DNA of 64,000 nucleotides from DASZBX01 sp035943635. Its GTDB lineage: Bacteria; Actinomycetota; Actinomycetes; Streptomycetales; Catenulisporaceae. This document shows, one piece after another, positions 34,892 through 42,890 of the stretch. The notes under the pieces are model-generated. The model saw nothing but the letters and a program-made list of their open reading frames with translations. It ran no database searches and was not told the DNA's origin. The stretch covers positions 124,001 through 188,000 of the forward strand of contig DASZBX010000105.1 of the NCBI GenBank assembly GCA_035943635.1. The letters are read 5' to 3'. The position numbers and the translations under genes were made by a program. The stretch's first letter is position 1. Each line of letters starts with the position of its first letter.

Positions 34892-34939
34892 GACCGCGGA
34901 GGCGGGTCCGGACCAGAGCCCGGATCCGCCTCCGCGGTC
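34892..34939. terminator. Strong hairpin beside palindromic element copy 4
   Basis: GACCGCGGAGGCGG (34892-34905) pairs with CCGCCTCCGCGGTC (34926-34939), and the stem continues inward by about four base pairs with one mismatch. It lies downstream of the minus-strand thioredoxin-TPR gene, where a terminator is expected, beside the truncated repeat copy. Confidence 0.6.
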
Positions 34940-34944
34940 ATCCC

Positions 34945-35029
34945 TTTGTCGTCTGTGGTTGGCCGCGGCGTGCGGCCAGGCACCGCCGCTCAGCCGTTTC
35001 GCCGCGCCAGAATCCGGAACAACTCGTCT
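34945..35029. repeat. Palindromic element copy 4 (truncated, right half only)
   Basis: The right arm 35004-35029 (GCGCCAGAATCCGGAACAAC onward) and the adjacent inner block (TTTGTCGTCTGTGGTTGGCC, GCCGCTCAGCCGTTTCGCC) match the right half of the other copies, but the left arm is missing; an unrelated hairpin lies where it should be. The end is 4 bases from the stop codon of the thioredoxin-TPR gene. Confidence 0.8.
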
Positions 35030-35033
35030 CGGA

Positions 35034-35981
35034 TCAGAACAGGGCGGCGGCCAGCCGGCCGCGGCCCTTGGCCACCCGCGGGTCGTCCGGGCCGAGCAGC
35101 TCGAAGTAGTCCAGCAGCAGCAGCCGGGCCCGGTCCCGCTCCGGCCCGGCGAAGGACCGCACGCAGGCCAGCAGTTCGGCGATCGCGCCGTCCACGTCGC
35201 CGGTGGCCAGCCGGACGTCCGCGGCCAGGCAGCGGGCGTCGAGGTTCTGCGGGTCGGCCTCGGCGGCGGCCAGCGCGGCGGCCGGGTCGGCGTCCCGGGT
35301 CCGGCGCATCAGCTCCACCTGGGCCAGGGCCGGCTTGGCCTCCGGGTGGGCCGGGTTGTCGCTGAGCACGCTGCGCAGGGCCTGGGCCGCGCCGTCGAGG
35401 TCGTCCACCGCCAGCGCGTCGTAGGCCGCGGCCATCACCGGGTCGATCGGCGGCTCGGCCTCGGCGTCCGCCGCCTCGCCGTCGGCCCGCGGCGGCGGGA
35501 CCATGCCGAACTCGCGCTCGGCCAGGTCCAGCAGGTCACCGATCAGCCGGCGCATCTGCGGTTCCGGCTGGACCCCGGCGAACTCGCCGATCAGCTCGCC
35601 GCCGACGATCACCTTGACCGCGGGCACCCGCTCCACCCGCAGCGCCATGGCCAGCTGCTGGTTGCGCACCGCGTCGACCCGGGCCAGCACGAATGCGCCG
35701 TTGTACTCCGCGGCCAGGGATTCGAGCAGCGGCCCGAACTGCGCGCTCTGCCCGTCCCGGTCGGCCCACAGGTACACCAGCACGGGGACCTGGGTGGAGC
35801 GTTCGAGTACCTCTTGCTGGAAGTCGGCCTCGGTGACGTCGACCACCACACCCGCCGGGGCCTGCCCGCCGGCGGCGGCCGCGCCCGCGGCGGGGTCGCC
35901 GCCGGGCCGGGCCGGCGGCTGCTTGAGCACGGATAGATCCACAACACCCGAGGTGGAGAACGAAGGTCGCATGGGGTCCAT
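35034..35981 (-). CDS. Thioredoxin-fold/TPR protein (YbbN/CnoX-like), redox cysteines absent
   Basis: A 315-residue protein with an N-terminal thioredoxin fold (about 45-150) and C-terminal TPR-like helices (about 180-310). The thioredoxin active site, normally WCxxC, reads LWADRDGQSAQFGPLLE, so no redox cysteines remain. The cis-proline region VERVPAVKVIVGGELIGEFAG is intact. Actinobacterial YbbN-like proteins act as chaperones or holdases rather than reductases. TPR parts read DDLDGAAQALRSVLSDNPAHPEAK and GDVDGAIAELLACVRSF. I chose ATG 35981; ATG 35972 is possible. Palindromic element copy 4 lies immediately after its stop. Confidence 0.82.
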   Translation of the reverse strand: MDPMRPSFSTSGVVDLSVLKQPPARPGGDPAAGAAAAGGQAPAGVVVDVTEADFQQEVLERSTQVPVLVYLWADRDGQSAQFGPLLESLAAEYNGAFVLARVDAVRNQQLAMALRVERVPAVKVIVGGELIGEFAGVQPEPQMRRLIGDLLDLAEREFGMVPPPRADGEAADAEAEPPIDPVMAAAYDALAVDDLDGAAQALRSVLSDNPAHPEAKPALAQVELMRRTRDADPAAALAAAEADPQNLDARCLAADVRLATGDVDGAIAELLACVRSFAGPERDRARLLLLDYFELLGPDDPRVAKGRGRLAAALF

Positions 35982-36271
35982 TTTGCCATCCGGAGAAGGG
36001 GTGTGCGGCCACGCGGGCCCGGCCGACGGCCCCGCGGCGCGCGCCCCCTGCCAGAGCGCCGCCGCGGAGCCGCCTTGTCCGCCGCGCCTCACGTCACCGT
36101 GCCCCGGATCCCCATCCGGCGCATCCCTCGGTCGTCGGTCGCCGCGCGGCCGCCCCGGGCGCCGCAGACCGGCTGCTCCGCTCGGCGGATCCCGGTCCGG
36201 TCGCCCTGGACAGTTTTCGATACGAGTCGTAGCGTAGCGGAAGCCCGCCGCCCAGAGGAAGAGGAACGACC

Positions 36272-37246
36272 GTGGCCTCGGTCACCGACGCACAGCCGCC
36301 GACCCGGTCCGCGCTCGTCGCGCCACCGGTCGGGCTGCCCGGCCCGGACGCCTCGCCGGATCCTCGCGCCGCGCAGATTCCGCCGGATCCGCAGGGGCCG
36401 CTCGGGTCTGTCGGAACGCAGTCCTCGCAGCTCCGGGGGCTGATGCCCGCGCAGGCCGCCGGGCCCGGAGATCTGACGCCGGCTCAGTCCGGCCGGCCCG
36501 CGGCCGCCGCGCCGACTCAGGCTTCGTACCCGGAGCCGACCCGGCCGCTGATTCCCGGTCGGCTGCCCGCCGGCGCAGTGACCTCCCCCACACATCCCGA
36601 TGTCGGCCCGGCCGAATCGGCCGGCCCGGCCGCCGTTTCGACCTCACAGACCCCTGCGTCGGCCCCGGCCCGCCCGCACGGCCGGCCCCGGTCCGCCGCC
36701 GCGGACGCCGCGATCCTGGCCGCCACCCGCGACCTGCTGGCCGAGCAGGGCTGGGACCGGCTGAGCCTGGGCGAGGTGGCGGCCCGGGCCGGGGTGGCCA
36801 AGACCACCCTGTACCGGCGCTGGCCGGGCAAGACCGAGCTGGTCGTGGACGCGATGGCCGAGATCTTCGGCACCCTGCGGCCGGTGGACGCCGGTTCCGT
36901 CCGGGCCGACGCGGCCGCCGTGATCGCCGACCTGGTCGCGCTGCTGAGCCGCCCGGAGACCCAGGCCGCGTTCCTCGCCCTGGCCGCCGAGTCGGCCCGG
37001 GACCCGCGGTTGCGGACCGTGGTCCGGGAGAAGATCATCGACCGGCAGCGGCACCTGGTGCTCTGCGGCGCGGCCCGGGCCGAGGCCAGGGCCGAGACCT
37101 CCCGGATCCACGACCCCGGCCTGGTCTTCGACGTGATCACCGGCACGATCGTGCACCGGCTGCTGATCGCCGGGGAGCCGGTGGACCAGGACTATCTGGA
37201 CCGTTTCCTGGATTTCCTGCTGGCCGCGCTCGAACCGTCACGCTGA
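36272..37246 (+). CDS. TetR-family regulator with long Pro-rich N-terminal extension
   Basis: A 324-residue protein. Residues about 1-135 are low complexity (Pro, Ala, Gly, Ser, Thr) with no fold. The TetR HTH begins around 140 (RPRSAAADAAILAATRDLL) with the recognition helix GVAKTTLYRRWPGKTEL. The C-terminal domain includes AFLALAAESARDPRLRTVVREKIIDRQR, typical of regulators near drug or lipid genes. The GTG start at 36272 is preceded by a GAGGAAC site. A start nearer the HTH would give a normal-length TetR, but the upstream frame shows coding-like composition without stops. It may control itself or the QW-repeat gene about 100 bases downstream. Confidence 0.8.
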   Translation: MASVTDAQPPTRSALVAPPVGLPGPDASPDPRAAQIPPDPQGPLGSVGTQSSQLRGLMPAQAAGPGDLTPAQSGRPAAAAPTQASYPEPTRPLIPGRLPAGAVTSPTHPDVGPAESAGPAAVSTSQTPASAPARPHGRPRSAAADAAILAATRDLLAEQGWDRLSLGEVAARAGVAKTTLYRRWPGKTELVVDAMAEIFGTLRPVDAGSVRADAAAVIADLVALLSRPETQAAFLALAAESARDPRLRTVVREKIIDRQRHLVLCGAARAEARAETSRIHDPGLVFDVITGTIVHRLLIAGEPVDQDYLDRFLDFLLAALEPSR

Positions 37247-37347
37247 GTCAACTCGGTCACTGCGTGATCTTGCTTTCATGCCCCCCGGCTGCTTCGTTAT
37301 CGGCTAGTGACCTGCAACCGGCCCGCCGGACGCTAGCGTTCTCAACC

Positions 37348-38145
37348 GTGGACGAACGAGCGACTACGCCGACGAGCCTGGACGGGGCGCTGGCGCGCGC
37401 CCTGGCCTTTCTGGAGATCCACGGAAACGGCCTGGACCGGGCCCGGCAGTCCGGCGGCGCGGTGGCCCCGCCGGTTCCGCAGAACCCTGACGGGGGTTGG
37501 CCCAGTGCCTGGTCGGCCGGGGCGTCGGCGATTCTGGGGACCTGTCAGATCCTGGACCACCTGGACGGGCTGGAACTGGCCGGGGCGGACCGGACCGCCG
37601 CGCTGCGCTTCCTGGCCGCGGGCCAGGCGCCGGACGGCAGCTGGAGCGAGACGGCCGGCCTGGCCGGCTGGTCCGGCGGCGAGCCGCCGGAGTGGCTGCG
37701 CCCGGGCTCCTCGCCGGCCCGCGCCTACCTGACCGCCTACAGTGCCCGGGTGCTGCTGGTGTGCGCCCCGGACGACCCGGAGTTCCGGCCGGTGGTCGAC
37801 CACGCGGCCGAGGCGCTGGAATGGTCCCTGGACCCGCACGGCCGGCTGCCCGGCCCGCTGCCCGGCCACTGGTTCGCCGCCCGGGTGTTCCGGGCCACCG
37901 ACCGGGTGTTGCAGGCCCGCCGGCTGCTGGACGTGGTCGGCCGGCTGTTCGACCAGCTCGACGTCGCGGACCTGGCCTCGTTCGGCGCGGACATCGACCC
38001 GGCCGACCGCTGGGCCCGGCGGATCGCCGTCCGGCTGCTGACGATGCAGGACCAGGACGGCTCCTGGTCGGCCGAGGGCACCGACACCCCGGCGCTGACC
38101 GCCGCGGTCGTCCGGGTGCTCCAGCCGACCGTCGGCCTGCTCTGA
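37348..38145 (+). CDS. QW-repeat (terpenoid cyclase/prenyltransferase fold) protein
   Basis: A 265-residue all-helical protein with three QW motifs: QNPDGGWPSA, QAPDGSWSETAG and QDQDGSWSAEG. These stabilise the alpha-alpha barrel of squalene-hopene cyclases and protein prenyltransferases. The cyclase DxDD motif is absent and the length is under half that of a cyclase, so it is a single-barrel relative of unknown activity, as seen in lanthipeptide- or terpene-related orphans. GTG 37348 is my start because the frame upstream shows no ribosome site; ATG-like codons earlier are poor. It follows the TetR gene on the same strand and ends at a 44-bp palindrome. Confidence 0.72.
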   Translation: MDERATTPTSLDGALARALAFLEIHGNGLDRARQSGGAVAPPVPQNPDGGWPSAWSAGASAILGTCQILDHLDGLELAGADRTAALRFLAAGQAPDGSWSETAGLAGWSGGEPPEWLRPGSSPARAYLTAYSARVLLVCAPDDPEFRPVVDHAAEALEWSLDPHGRLPGPLPGHWFAARVFRATDRVLQARRLLDVVGRLFDQLDVADLASFGADIDPADRWARRIAVRLLTMQDQDGSWSAEGTDTPALTAAVVRVLQPTVGLL

Positions 38146-38209
38146 TCCGCCGTGGCATGGCCTGACATGCACTGACTTGATCTGCTGCGGCCGGGCGCGG
38201 GCGCGGAAA

Positions 38210-38253
38210 AGGGCCGGGGCCCCACCGGATCGATCCGGTGGGGCCCCGGCCCT
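38210..38253. terminator. 44-bp perfect palindrome, bidirectional terminator
   Basis: A perfect dyad: AGGGCCGGGGCCCCACCGG, centre ATCGAT, then its complement ending GGCCCCGGCCCT. It sits between the convergent stops of the QW-repeat gene (+) and htrA (-), 65 and 36 bases away. The inverted repeat is one of the longest exact ones in the window. Confidence 0.75.
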
Positions 38254-38288
38254 GTGCCGTGGTGTTGTTGCTGCGCTCTCGCTTCCGG

Positions 38289-40157
38289 TCAGCTGCTGGT
38301 GGCCGGCGCCGTGGTCAGGATGACCTGGGCGGTGAGCGTCTGGCCGCCGCGGAGGTAGGTCAGCGTGACGGTCGTGCCCGGCGGGTAGGAGCGGATCGCC
38401 GCGACCAGGGCGTCGTTGCCGTCGACCTGCTGGTTGTCCACCTGGGTGATCACGTCGTTGACCTTGATCCCGGCGTTCGCGGCCGGGCCGCCCGCGCTGA
38501 CCGTGTTCACGATCGCGCCGGTGTGGGTCGCGGTCGCGCCGGGGTCCGACACGCTCACGCCGAGCAGCGAGTGGGTGGCGGTGCCGGACTTGATCAGCTC
38601 CTGGGCGACCAGCTTGGCCTGGTTGATCGGTATGGCGAACCCGAGGCCGATCGAGCCGGCCTGCGAACCGCTGCTGCTGTCGCTGCCGTCGCTGGCGATC
38701 GCCGAGTCGATCCCGATCACCTGGCCCTGCAGGTTCACCAGCGGGCCGCCGGAGTTGCCCGGGTTGATCGGCGCGTCGGTCTGGATCGCGTCGAGCACCG
38801 CGGAGCTGCCGGTGGTGGCGGACGGGTTGTCGCTCTCCGGGCTGACCGGGCGGTTCAGCGCCGAGACGATGCCGCTGGTGACCGTGTTGGTCAGGCCCAG
38901 CGGCTCGCCGATCGCGATCACCTGCTGGCCGACCGCGACCGTGGAGGAGTCGCCCAGGGTGGCCGGGGTCAGCCCGGTCGCGCCGGTGGCCTGGATCACC
39001 GCGAGGTCGCTGGACGGGTCGGCGCCCAGGATCTTGGCCTGGGTGATCTTCCCGCTGCTGAAGGTCACGGTCAGGCTGTCCCCGGAGCTTCCGGCCGCGG
39101 CCGCGATCACGTGGTTGTTGGTCAGGATCTGGCCGGTCGAGGAGATGATGATGCCGGTGCCCGAGTCCCCGGTGCCGTCCGCCGCGGCGACCGTGATGGT
39201 CACCACCGAGGGCACGATCTTGGCCGCGACCTGGGTGATCGCGGTGGCGTTGGCCGAGTTCGAGTTCAGGCTGGAGGTGGCCGAGTTGTTGTTCGCGCTG
39301 CCCAGGGACGTGCTGGAGGAGTCGTCCTTGAGCGCGTAGGTCACCCCGGCGCCGACCCCGCCGCCGACCAGGGCCGCGATCACCGCGGCGACCAGCACGA
39401 GCCGGGTGTTGCCGGACTTCTTCTTCGGCTCGGCGCCGTCCTCGCCGGTGCCCTCCGGGGCGCCCGGGCCGCCGTAGGGCGGCAGGCCGGAGGTGGTGGG
39501 GGTGGCCCAGTTCGGCGGCATCCCGGGGCCGGCCGGGCCGCCGGGCCCGGTCGGCGCGGGCTGGGCGCCGGGCGGGCCGAAGTATCCGGCCTGGCTTCCG
39601 GGCGGCGCCAGCTGCGGCGGGTACTGCGGCGGCGGGCCCTGGTACTGCTGGCCGGGGAACGGCTGGCCCGGATACGGCTGCGGGGCCGGGAAGCCCGGCG
39701 GCGGGCCCTGGTAGGGCTGGGCCTGGTACGCGTGCGGGCTCGGCGGCGGCAGCTGGCCGGGTTCCCGGGTGGCCGGCAGGATCGCCGTGGGCTCCGGCGC
39801 GGACGGCGGCACCGCGGTGTGCTCGGGGCCCGCGGACGGGAACGAGGCCGGCGCCGGCGCCGCGGACGGAGCCGAGGGCGAGTGGAACGGGGCCGCGTCC
39901 GCGGGCTCGGCCGGGGCCGGGGCCGCGCTCGGCGTCGACGTCGACGTCGGGGCGCTCTGGAACGGGGCCGCCGAGGCGGAGTGGCCGGTCCCGGCCGCGA
40001 CGGGCTCCGGCTCCGGCGCCGGGGCCGGCTCCGGGGCGGACGGCGCCGTCGCGGCGATCGGCGGCGCGCCGGCCGGGGAGCCGGCCGGTTCGGGGGTCGT
40101 GGCCCGGTCGGCCGGCTCGTCCGCGTCGGTGATGTCGTGATCTGGCGTCTGGCTCAT
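38289..40157 (-). CDS. HtrA/DegP-like serine protease with PDZ domain (PepD-like)
   Basis: A 622-residue membrane-anchored trypsin-like protease. Residues 1-245 are cytosolic and disordered (Pro-rich, repeated QPYPGQPFPG). One membrane helix spans about 252-275 (LVLVAAVIAALVGGGVGAGV). The extracytoplasmic protease has the triad H349 (TNNHVI), D384 (SDLAVIQ) and S469 (GNSGGP). A C-terminal PDZ domain (about 530-620) includes GGPAANAGIKVNDVITQVDNQ. In mycobacteria such proteases (PepD) are encoded after mprAB and handle envelope protein stress. Here it is downstream of the response regulator and kinase in the same order, 186 bases from the kinase stop, with matching CTCAG repeats upstream. The start is ATG 40157. 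Confidence 0.92.
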   Translation of the reverse strand: MSQTPDHDITDADEPADRATTPEPAGSPAGAPPIAATAPSAPEPAPAPEPEPVAAGTGHSASAAPFQSAPTSTSTPSAAPAPAEPADAAPFHSPSAPSAAPAPASFPSAGPEHTAVPPSAPEPTAILPATREPGQLPPPSPHAYQAQPYQGPPPGFPAPQPYPGQPFPGQQYQGPPPQYPPQLAPPGSQAGYFGPPGAQPAPTGPGGPAGPGMPPNWATPTTSGLPPYGGPGAPEGTGEDGAEPKKKSGNTRLVLVAAVIAALVGGGVGAGVTYALKDDSSSTSLGSANNNSATSSLNSNSANATAITQVAAKIVPSVVTITVAAADGTGDSGTGIIISSTGQILTNNHVIAAAAGSSGDSLTVTFSSGKITQAKILGADPSSDLAVIQATGATGLTPATLGDSSTVAVGQQVIAIGEPLGLTNTVTSGIVSALNRPVSPESDNPSATTGSSAVLDAIQTDAPINPGNSGGPLVNLQGQVIGIDSAIASDGSDSSSGSQAGSIGLGFAIPINQAKLVAQELIKSGTATHSLLGVSVSDPGATATHTGAIVNTVSAGGPAANAGIKVNDVITQVDNQQVDGNDALVAAIRSYPPGTTVTLTYLRGGQTLTAQVILTTAPATSS

Positions 40158-40180
40158 GGTGAAAACCTTCTTCCATCTGG

Positions 40181-40198
40181 CTGAGAGTCCCCTGAGTG
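40181..40198 (-). promoter_or_regulatory. CTCAG-N6-CTCAG tandem site upstream of htrA
   Basis: Read on the minus strand the site is CACTCAGGGGACTCTCAG: two CTCAG units 11 bases apart, 24 bases from the htrA start. The same unit and spacing occur upstream of the response regulator (42702-42721). OmpR-family regulators bind such tandem repeats, so this is a likely site for the linked regulator. Confidence 0.6.
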
Positions 40199-40343
40199 CC
40201 CCCGGAGAACTGGGTGTGAAGCTCGGGCCGTTATCGAAACGTGCTCCATCAGGCTGCCCCGGCGGCCGTTCCGGCAGCCGCCCAGTCGTCCGTTCGAGTG
40301 GTCTTGCAGGCCGGTCGGCGCCGTACCGCCATCGGGGTGGCGG

Positions 40344-41999
40344 CTACTGCGGCGGCTGCGCGCTGCCCGGCAGCCACACCCCGAGCAGGGCCCCGCCGGG
40401 CCGGTCCGCGGTGCCCGGCGCGCGGGCCGCGGCCACCCGGCCGCCGTGGTTCTCGGCCACCTGCCGCACGATCGCCAGCCCGAGCCCGGAGCCGGGCATG
40501 GTCCGCGCCTCCGGGGAGCGGTAGAAGCGCTCGAAGACGTGCGTGAGGTCGGCCTCGTCGATCCCCGGGCCCTGGTCGGCCACCTCCAGCGCGCCGCCGG
40601 ACAGCCGCACGCTCACCGTCCCGGCCGGGGGCGAGAACTTGGCCGCGTTGTCCAGCAGGTTGGTCACCGCCCGCTCCAGCGCGGCCGGGTCCCCGGGCAG
40701 GTACCAGGGCTCCAGCCGCAGGTCGTAGTGCAGGTCCGGGGCCCGGCGCTGCACCCGCTCGACCGCCCGGCCGATCACCTCGGCCAGGTCCAGCAGCTCG
40801 ACCTGGTGCGAGGGGTGCTCGTCCCGGGACAGCTCGACCAGGTCCGAGATCAGGACGGACAGTTCCTCCATCTGGGCCCGCACGTCGCCCATCAGCTCGG
40901 CCCGATCCTGCGCGGACAGCCGCGGCCGGTCCGGTTCCTGCTCGGCCTGCGCCATCGCCTGGGCCAGCAGGTCCAGGTTGGTGCGCATCGAGGTCAGCGG
41001 GGTGCGCAGCTCGTGGCCGGCGTCGGCGACCAGCCGGCGCTGGTGGTCCTGGGACCGGGCCAGGGCTTCGAGCATGGTGTTGAAGCTGACGGTCAGCCGG
41101 GCCAGCTCGTCCGTGCCGGTCACCTCGATCCGGCGCAGGTCCCCGGTCTGCGCGATGTACTCGGTGGCCACCGTCAGCCGGTTCACCGGCCGCAGCGCGG
41201 TCTTGGCCACGGCCAGCCCGGCGATCCCGGCCATGATGATCCCGGCCAGCCCGATCAGCGAGAAGACCAGGCTCAGCAGGTTCAGCGTCCACTCGGTGTC
41301 GGCCATCGAGGTGGCCAGCAGCAGGGCGTAGCCGGAGGTGCCGCCGGCCGCCCGGTTCATCTGCGCGTCCGGGACCGCGACGATCCGGTAGGAGGTGCCG
41401 TCGATGACCGCGGTGCGCACCGAGCTGGACTCGGTCCCGGAGGCCACGGCGATCTCGTCGGCCGAGAAGGGGTAGGGGATGGTGGCGTCCGGCAGGGGCT
41501 GGCCCTGCGGGGTCTGGGTGGGCGGCTGGAGGGAGCGGCCGTTCTCGGCCAGCAGCGCGCCGCGCAGTCCGGCGATGTTGAGGATGAGAGTGCCCGCGGA
41601 GGTGCCCATCCCGTTGTTGTCGTTCGCGTTGCCCAGGGTGGTGCCCGCGACGGATTCGGCCTGGGTGAAGAGCCGGTTGTCGAGGTTGTTCGTGATCTGG
41701 CTGCGGATCGCCATGTAGCTGATCACCGAGATCAGCGCGACGGTCAGCCCGACCGCGGCCATCACCAGCAGGGAGACCCGGGAGCGCAGCGAGAGCGAGG
41801 AGATCCGGTTCTGCACCGCGGCCGAGAACGAGCGCCGGCCCTTCGGCGGGGGCGATGACGAGGCCGGGGCCGTCGCCGCGGCCGGGCCGGCGGTCCGGTC
41901 CGCGGTCGTGTTCGCGGGCGTGTTCCGGTCCGCCGCCGACCGCGAGGCGGTCGGGCCGCCGGCCAGTTCGTCCGGCTCGGACCTGAACTGCGTGCTCAC
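40344..41999 (-). CDS. Sensor histidine kinase, MprB-like
   Basis: A 551-residue membrane kinase. Residues 1-65 are disordered (Ala, Pro, Ser). The first helix is about 75-97 (VSLLVMAAVGLTVALISVISYMAI), an extracytoplasmic domain follows, then a second helix (LLSLVFSLIGLAGIIMAGIAGL), a HAMP region, the dimerisation helix with His329 (HELRTPLTS) and an HATPase domain (NLLDNAAKFS, GPGIDEAD, GSGLGLAIV). It phosphorylates the regulator encoded just upstream; the start GTG at 41999 overlaps that gene's stop, so they are translationally coupled. The closest functional parallel is MprB, which senses envelope stress, but the signal here is unknown. Confidence 0.9.
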   Translation of the reverse strand: MSTQFRSEPDELAGGPTASRSAADRNTPANTTADRTAGPAAATAPASSSPPPKGRRSFSAAVQNRISSLSLRSRVSLLVMAAVGLTVALISVISYMAIRSQITNNLDNRLFTQAESVAGTTLGNANDNNGMGTSAGTLILNIAGLRGALLAENGRSLQPPTQTPQGQPLPDATIPYPFSADEIAVASGTESSSVRTAVIDGTSYRIVAVPDAQMNRAAGGTSGYALLLATSMADTEWTLNLLSLVFSLIGLAGIIMAGIAGLAVAKTALRPVNRLTVATEYIAQTGDLRRIEVTGTDELARLTVSFNTMLEALARSQDHQRRLVADAGHELRTPLTSMRTNLDLLAQAMAQAEQEPDRPRLSAQDRAELMGDVRAQMEELSVLISDLVELSRDEHPSHQVELLDLAEVIGRAVERVQRRAPDLHYDLRLEPWYLPGDPAALERAVTNLLDNAAKFSPPAGTVSVRLSGGALEVADQGPGIDEADLTHVFERFYRSPEARTMPGSGLGLAIVRQVAENHGGRVAAARAPGTADRPGGALLGVWLPGSAQPPQ

Positions 42000-42682
42000 G
42001 GCGCCGTCTCCCGCAGCGCGTAGCCGATCCCGCGCACGGTGTGGATCAGCCGTGTCTCCCCCTCCGCCTCGGTCTTGCGGCGCAGGTAGCCGACGTACAC
42101 TTCCAGCGAGTTGGCGGTGGTCGGGAAGTCGAAACCCCAGACCTCCTCAAGGATCTGCGACCGGGTGAGCACCTGTTTGGGGTGCCGCATCAGCAGCTCC
42201 AGCAGGTTGAACTCGGTCCGGGTGAGCCGGACCACCCGGCCGTTGCGGGTGACCTCGCGGGCCGAGCTGTTCAGGGTGAGGTCGGCGAACGAGAGCGTGT
42301 CCTGGTCGGCCGAGAAGGTCGGCAGGGTGCGGCGCAGCAGGGCGCGCAGCCGGGCCAGCAGCTCCTCCAGCGCGAACGGCTTGGGCAGGTAGTCATCCGC
42401 CCCGGCGTCCAGGCCGGCCACCCGGTCGGAGACCGCGTCCCGGGCGGTGAGCACCAGGATCGGCAGGTCCTCGCCGGCCGAGCGCAGCCGGCGGCAGGCC
42501 TCCAGGCCGTCCAGCCGGGGCATCATCACGTCGAGCACGAGCGCGTCCGGCCGCTGCCGGGCGATCGATTCGAGGGCGGCGAGACCGTCGCCGGCCACCT
42601 CGACCTCGTATCCGTTGAAGGCGAGGGAACGGCGCAGCGAGTCGCGCACAGCCTGGTCGTCGTCCACTACGAGAATCCGCAT
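41996..42682 (-). CDS. OmpR/PhoB-family response regulator, MprA-like
   Basis: A 228-residue regulator with a receiver domain (1-120; phospho-acceptor D51 in LVLDVMMPRLDG, acidic pair DDD at 7-9, Lys in YLPKPF) and a C-terminal winged helix (about 130-225, with LTRTEFNLLELLMRHP and ANSLEVYVGYLRRKTEAEG). Its start ATG 42682 lies just downstream of two tandem CTCAGGGG repeats, probably autoregulatory. The stop overlaps the kinase start. A much longer frame (starting far upstream) is a shadow of the divergent DUF4192 gene. With kinase and HtrA it parallels mprA-mprB-pepD. Confidence 0.93.
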   Translation of the reverse strand: MRILVVDDDQAVRDSLRRSLAFNGYEVEVAGDGLAALESIARQRPDALVLDVMMPRLDGLEACRRLRSAGEDLPILVLTARDAVSDRVAGLDAGADDYLPKPFALEELLARLRALLRRTLPTFSADQDTLSFADLTLNSSAREVTRNGRVVRLTRTEFNLLELLMRHPKQVLTRSQILEEVWGFDFPTTANSLEVYVGYLRRKTEAEGETRLIHTVRGIGYALRETAP

Positions 42683-42701
42683 GTGGGAAGTGTGGCCCCT
42701 A

Positions 42702-42721
42702 CCCCTGAGAGCCCCCTGAGA
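42702..42721 (-). promoter_or_regulatory. CTCAG-N6-CTCAG tandem site upstream of response regulator
   Basis: On the minus strand: TCTCAGGGGGCTCTCAGGGG, two CTCAG units 11 bases apart (one helical turn), the same arrangement as upstream of htrA (40181-40198). It lies 20-39 bases before the regulator start and probably serves autoregulation. Confidence 0.65.
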
Positions 42722-42748
42722 CTGCGTGTGGCGAACGGGTGATGCCGC

Positions 42749-42774
42749 TCGTCCACAACCCCGAGTTATCCACA
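42749..42774 (+). promoter_or_regulatory. Two DnaA-box-like sites
   Basis: TTATCCACA (42766-42774) is a perfect bacterial DnaA box, and TCGTCCACA (42749-42757) differs from the actinobacterial consensus TTGTCCACA at one base. They are in the same direction, 17 bases apart, in the intergenic region between the response-regulator operon and the DUF4192 gene. Two boxes are too few for a replication origin; a DnaA-responsive promoter or chance are the alternatives. Confidence 0.4.
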
Positions 42775-42890
42775 GGTTGGCGGAAATGGTCGGGAGGGTG
42801 CGGGCCGGTGCCGCATCGTGGAGAGCAGACGGCCACACCGGCCGGTCGACGGGTACAGGGCGGTTCGGCACGGGGAAAGGCAGGTGCGGC

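Noticed and set aside
34723..35109. 128-residue ORF crossing palindromic copy 4
   Set aside because: Composition is random and the frame is created by the repeat; no start context.
37342..40176. 944-residue minus-strand ORF overlapping htrA and the QW gene
   Set aside because: It is in a different frame from htrA and is low complexity (Gly, Arg, Asp, Pro). The real htrA frame has the catalytic triad and PDZ domain.
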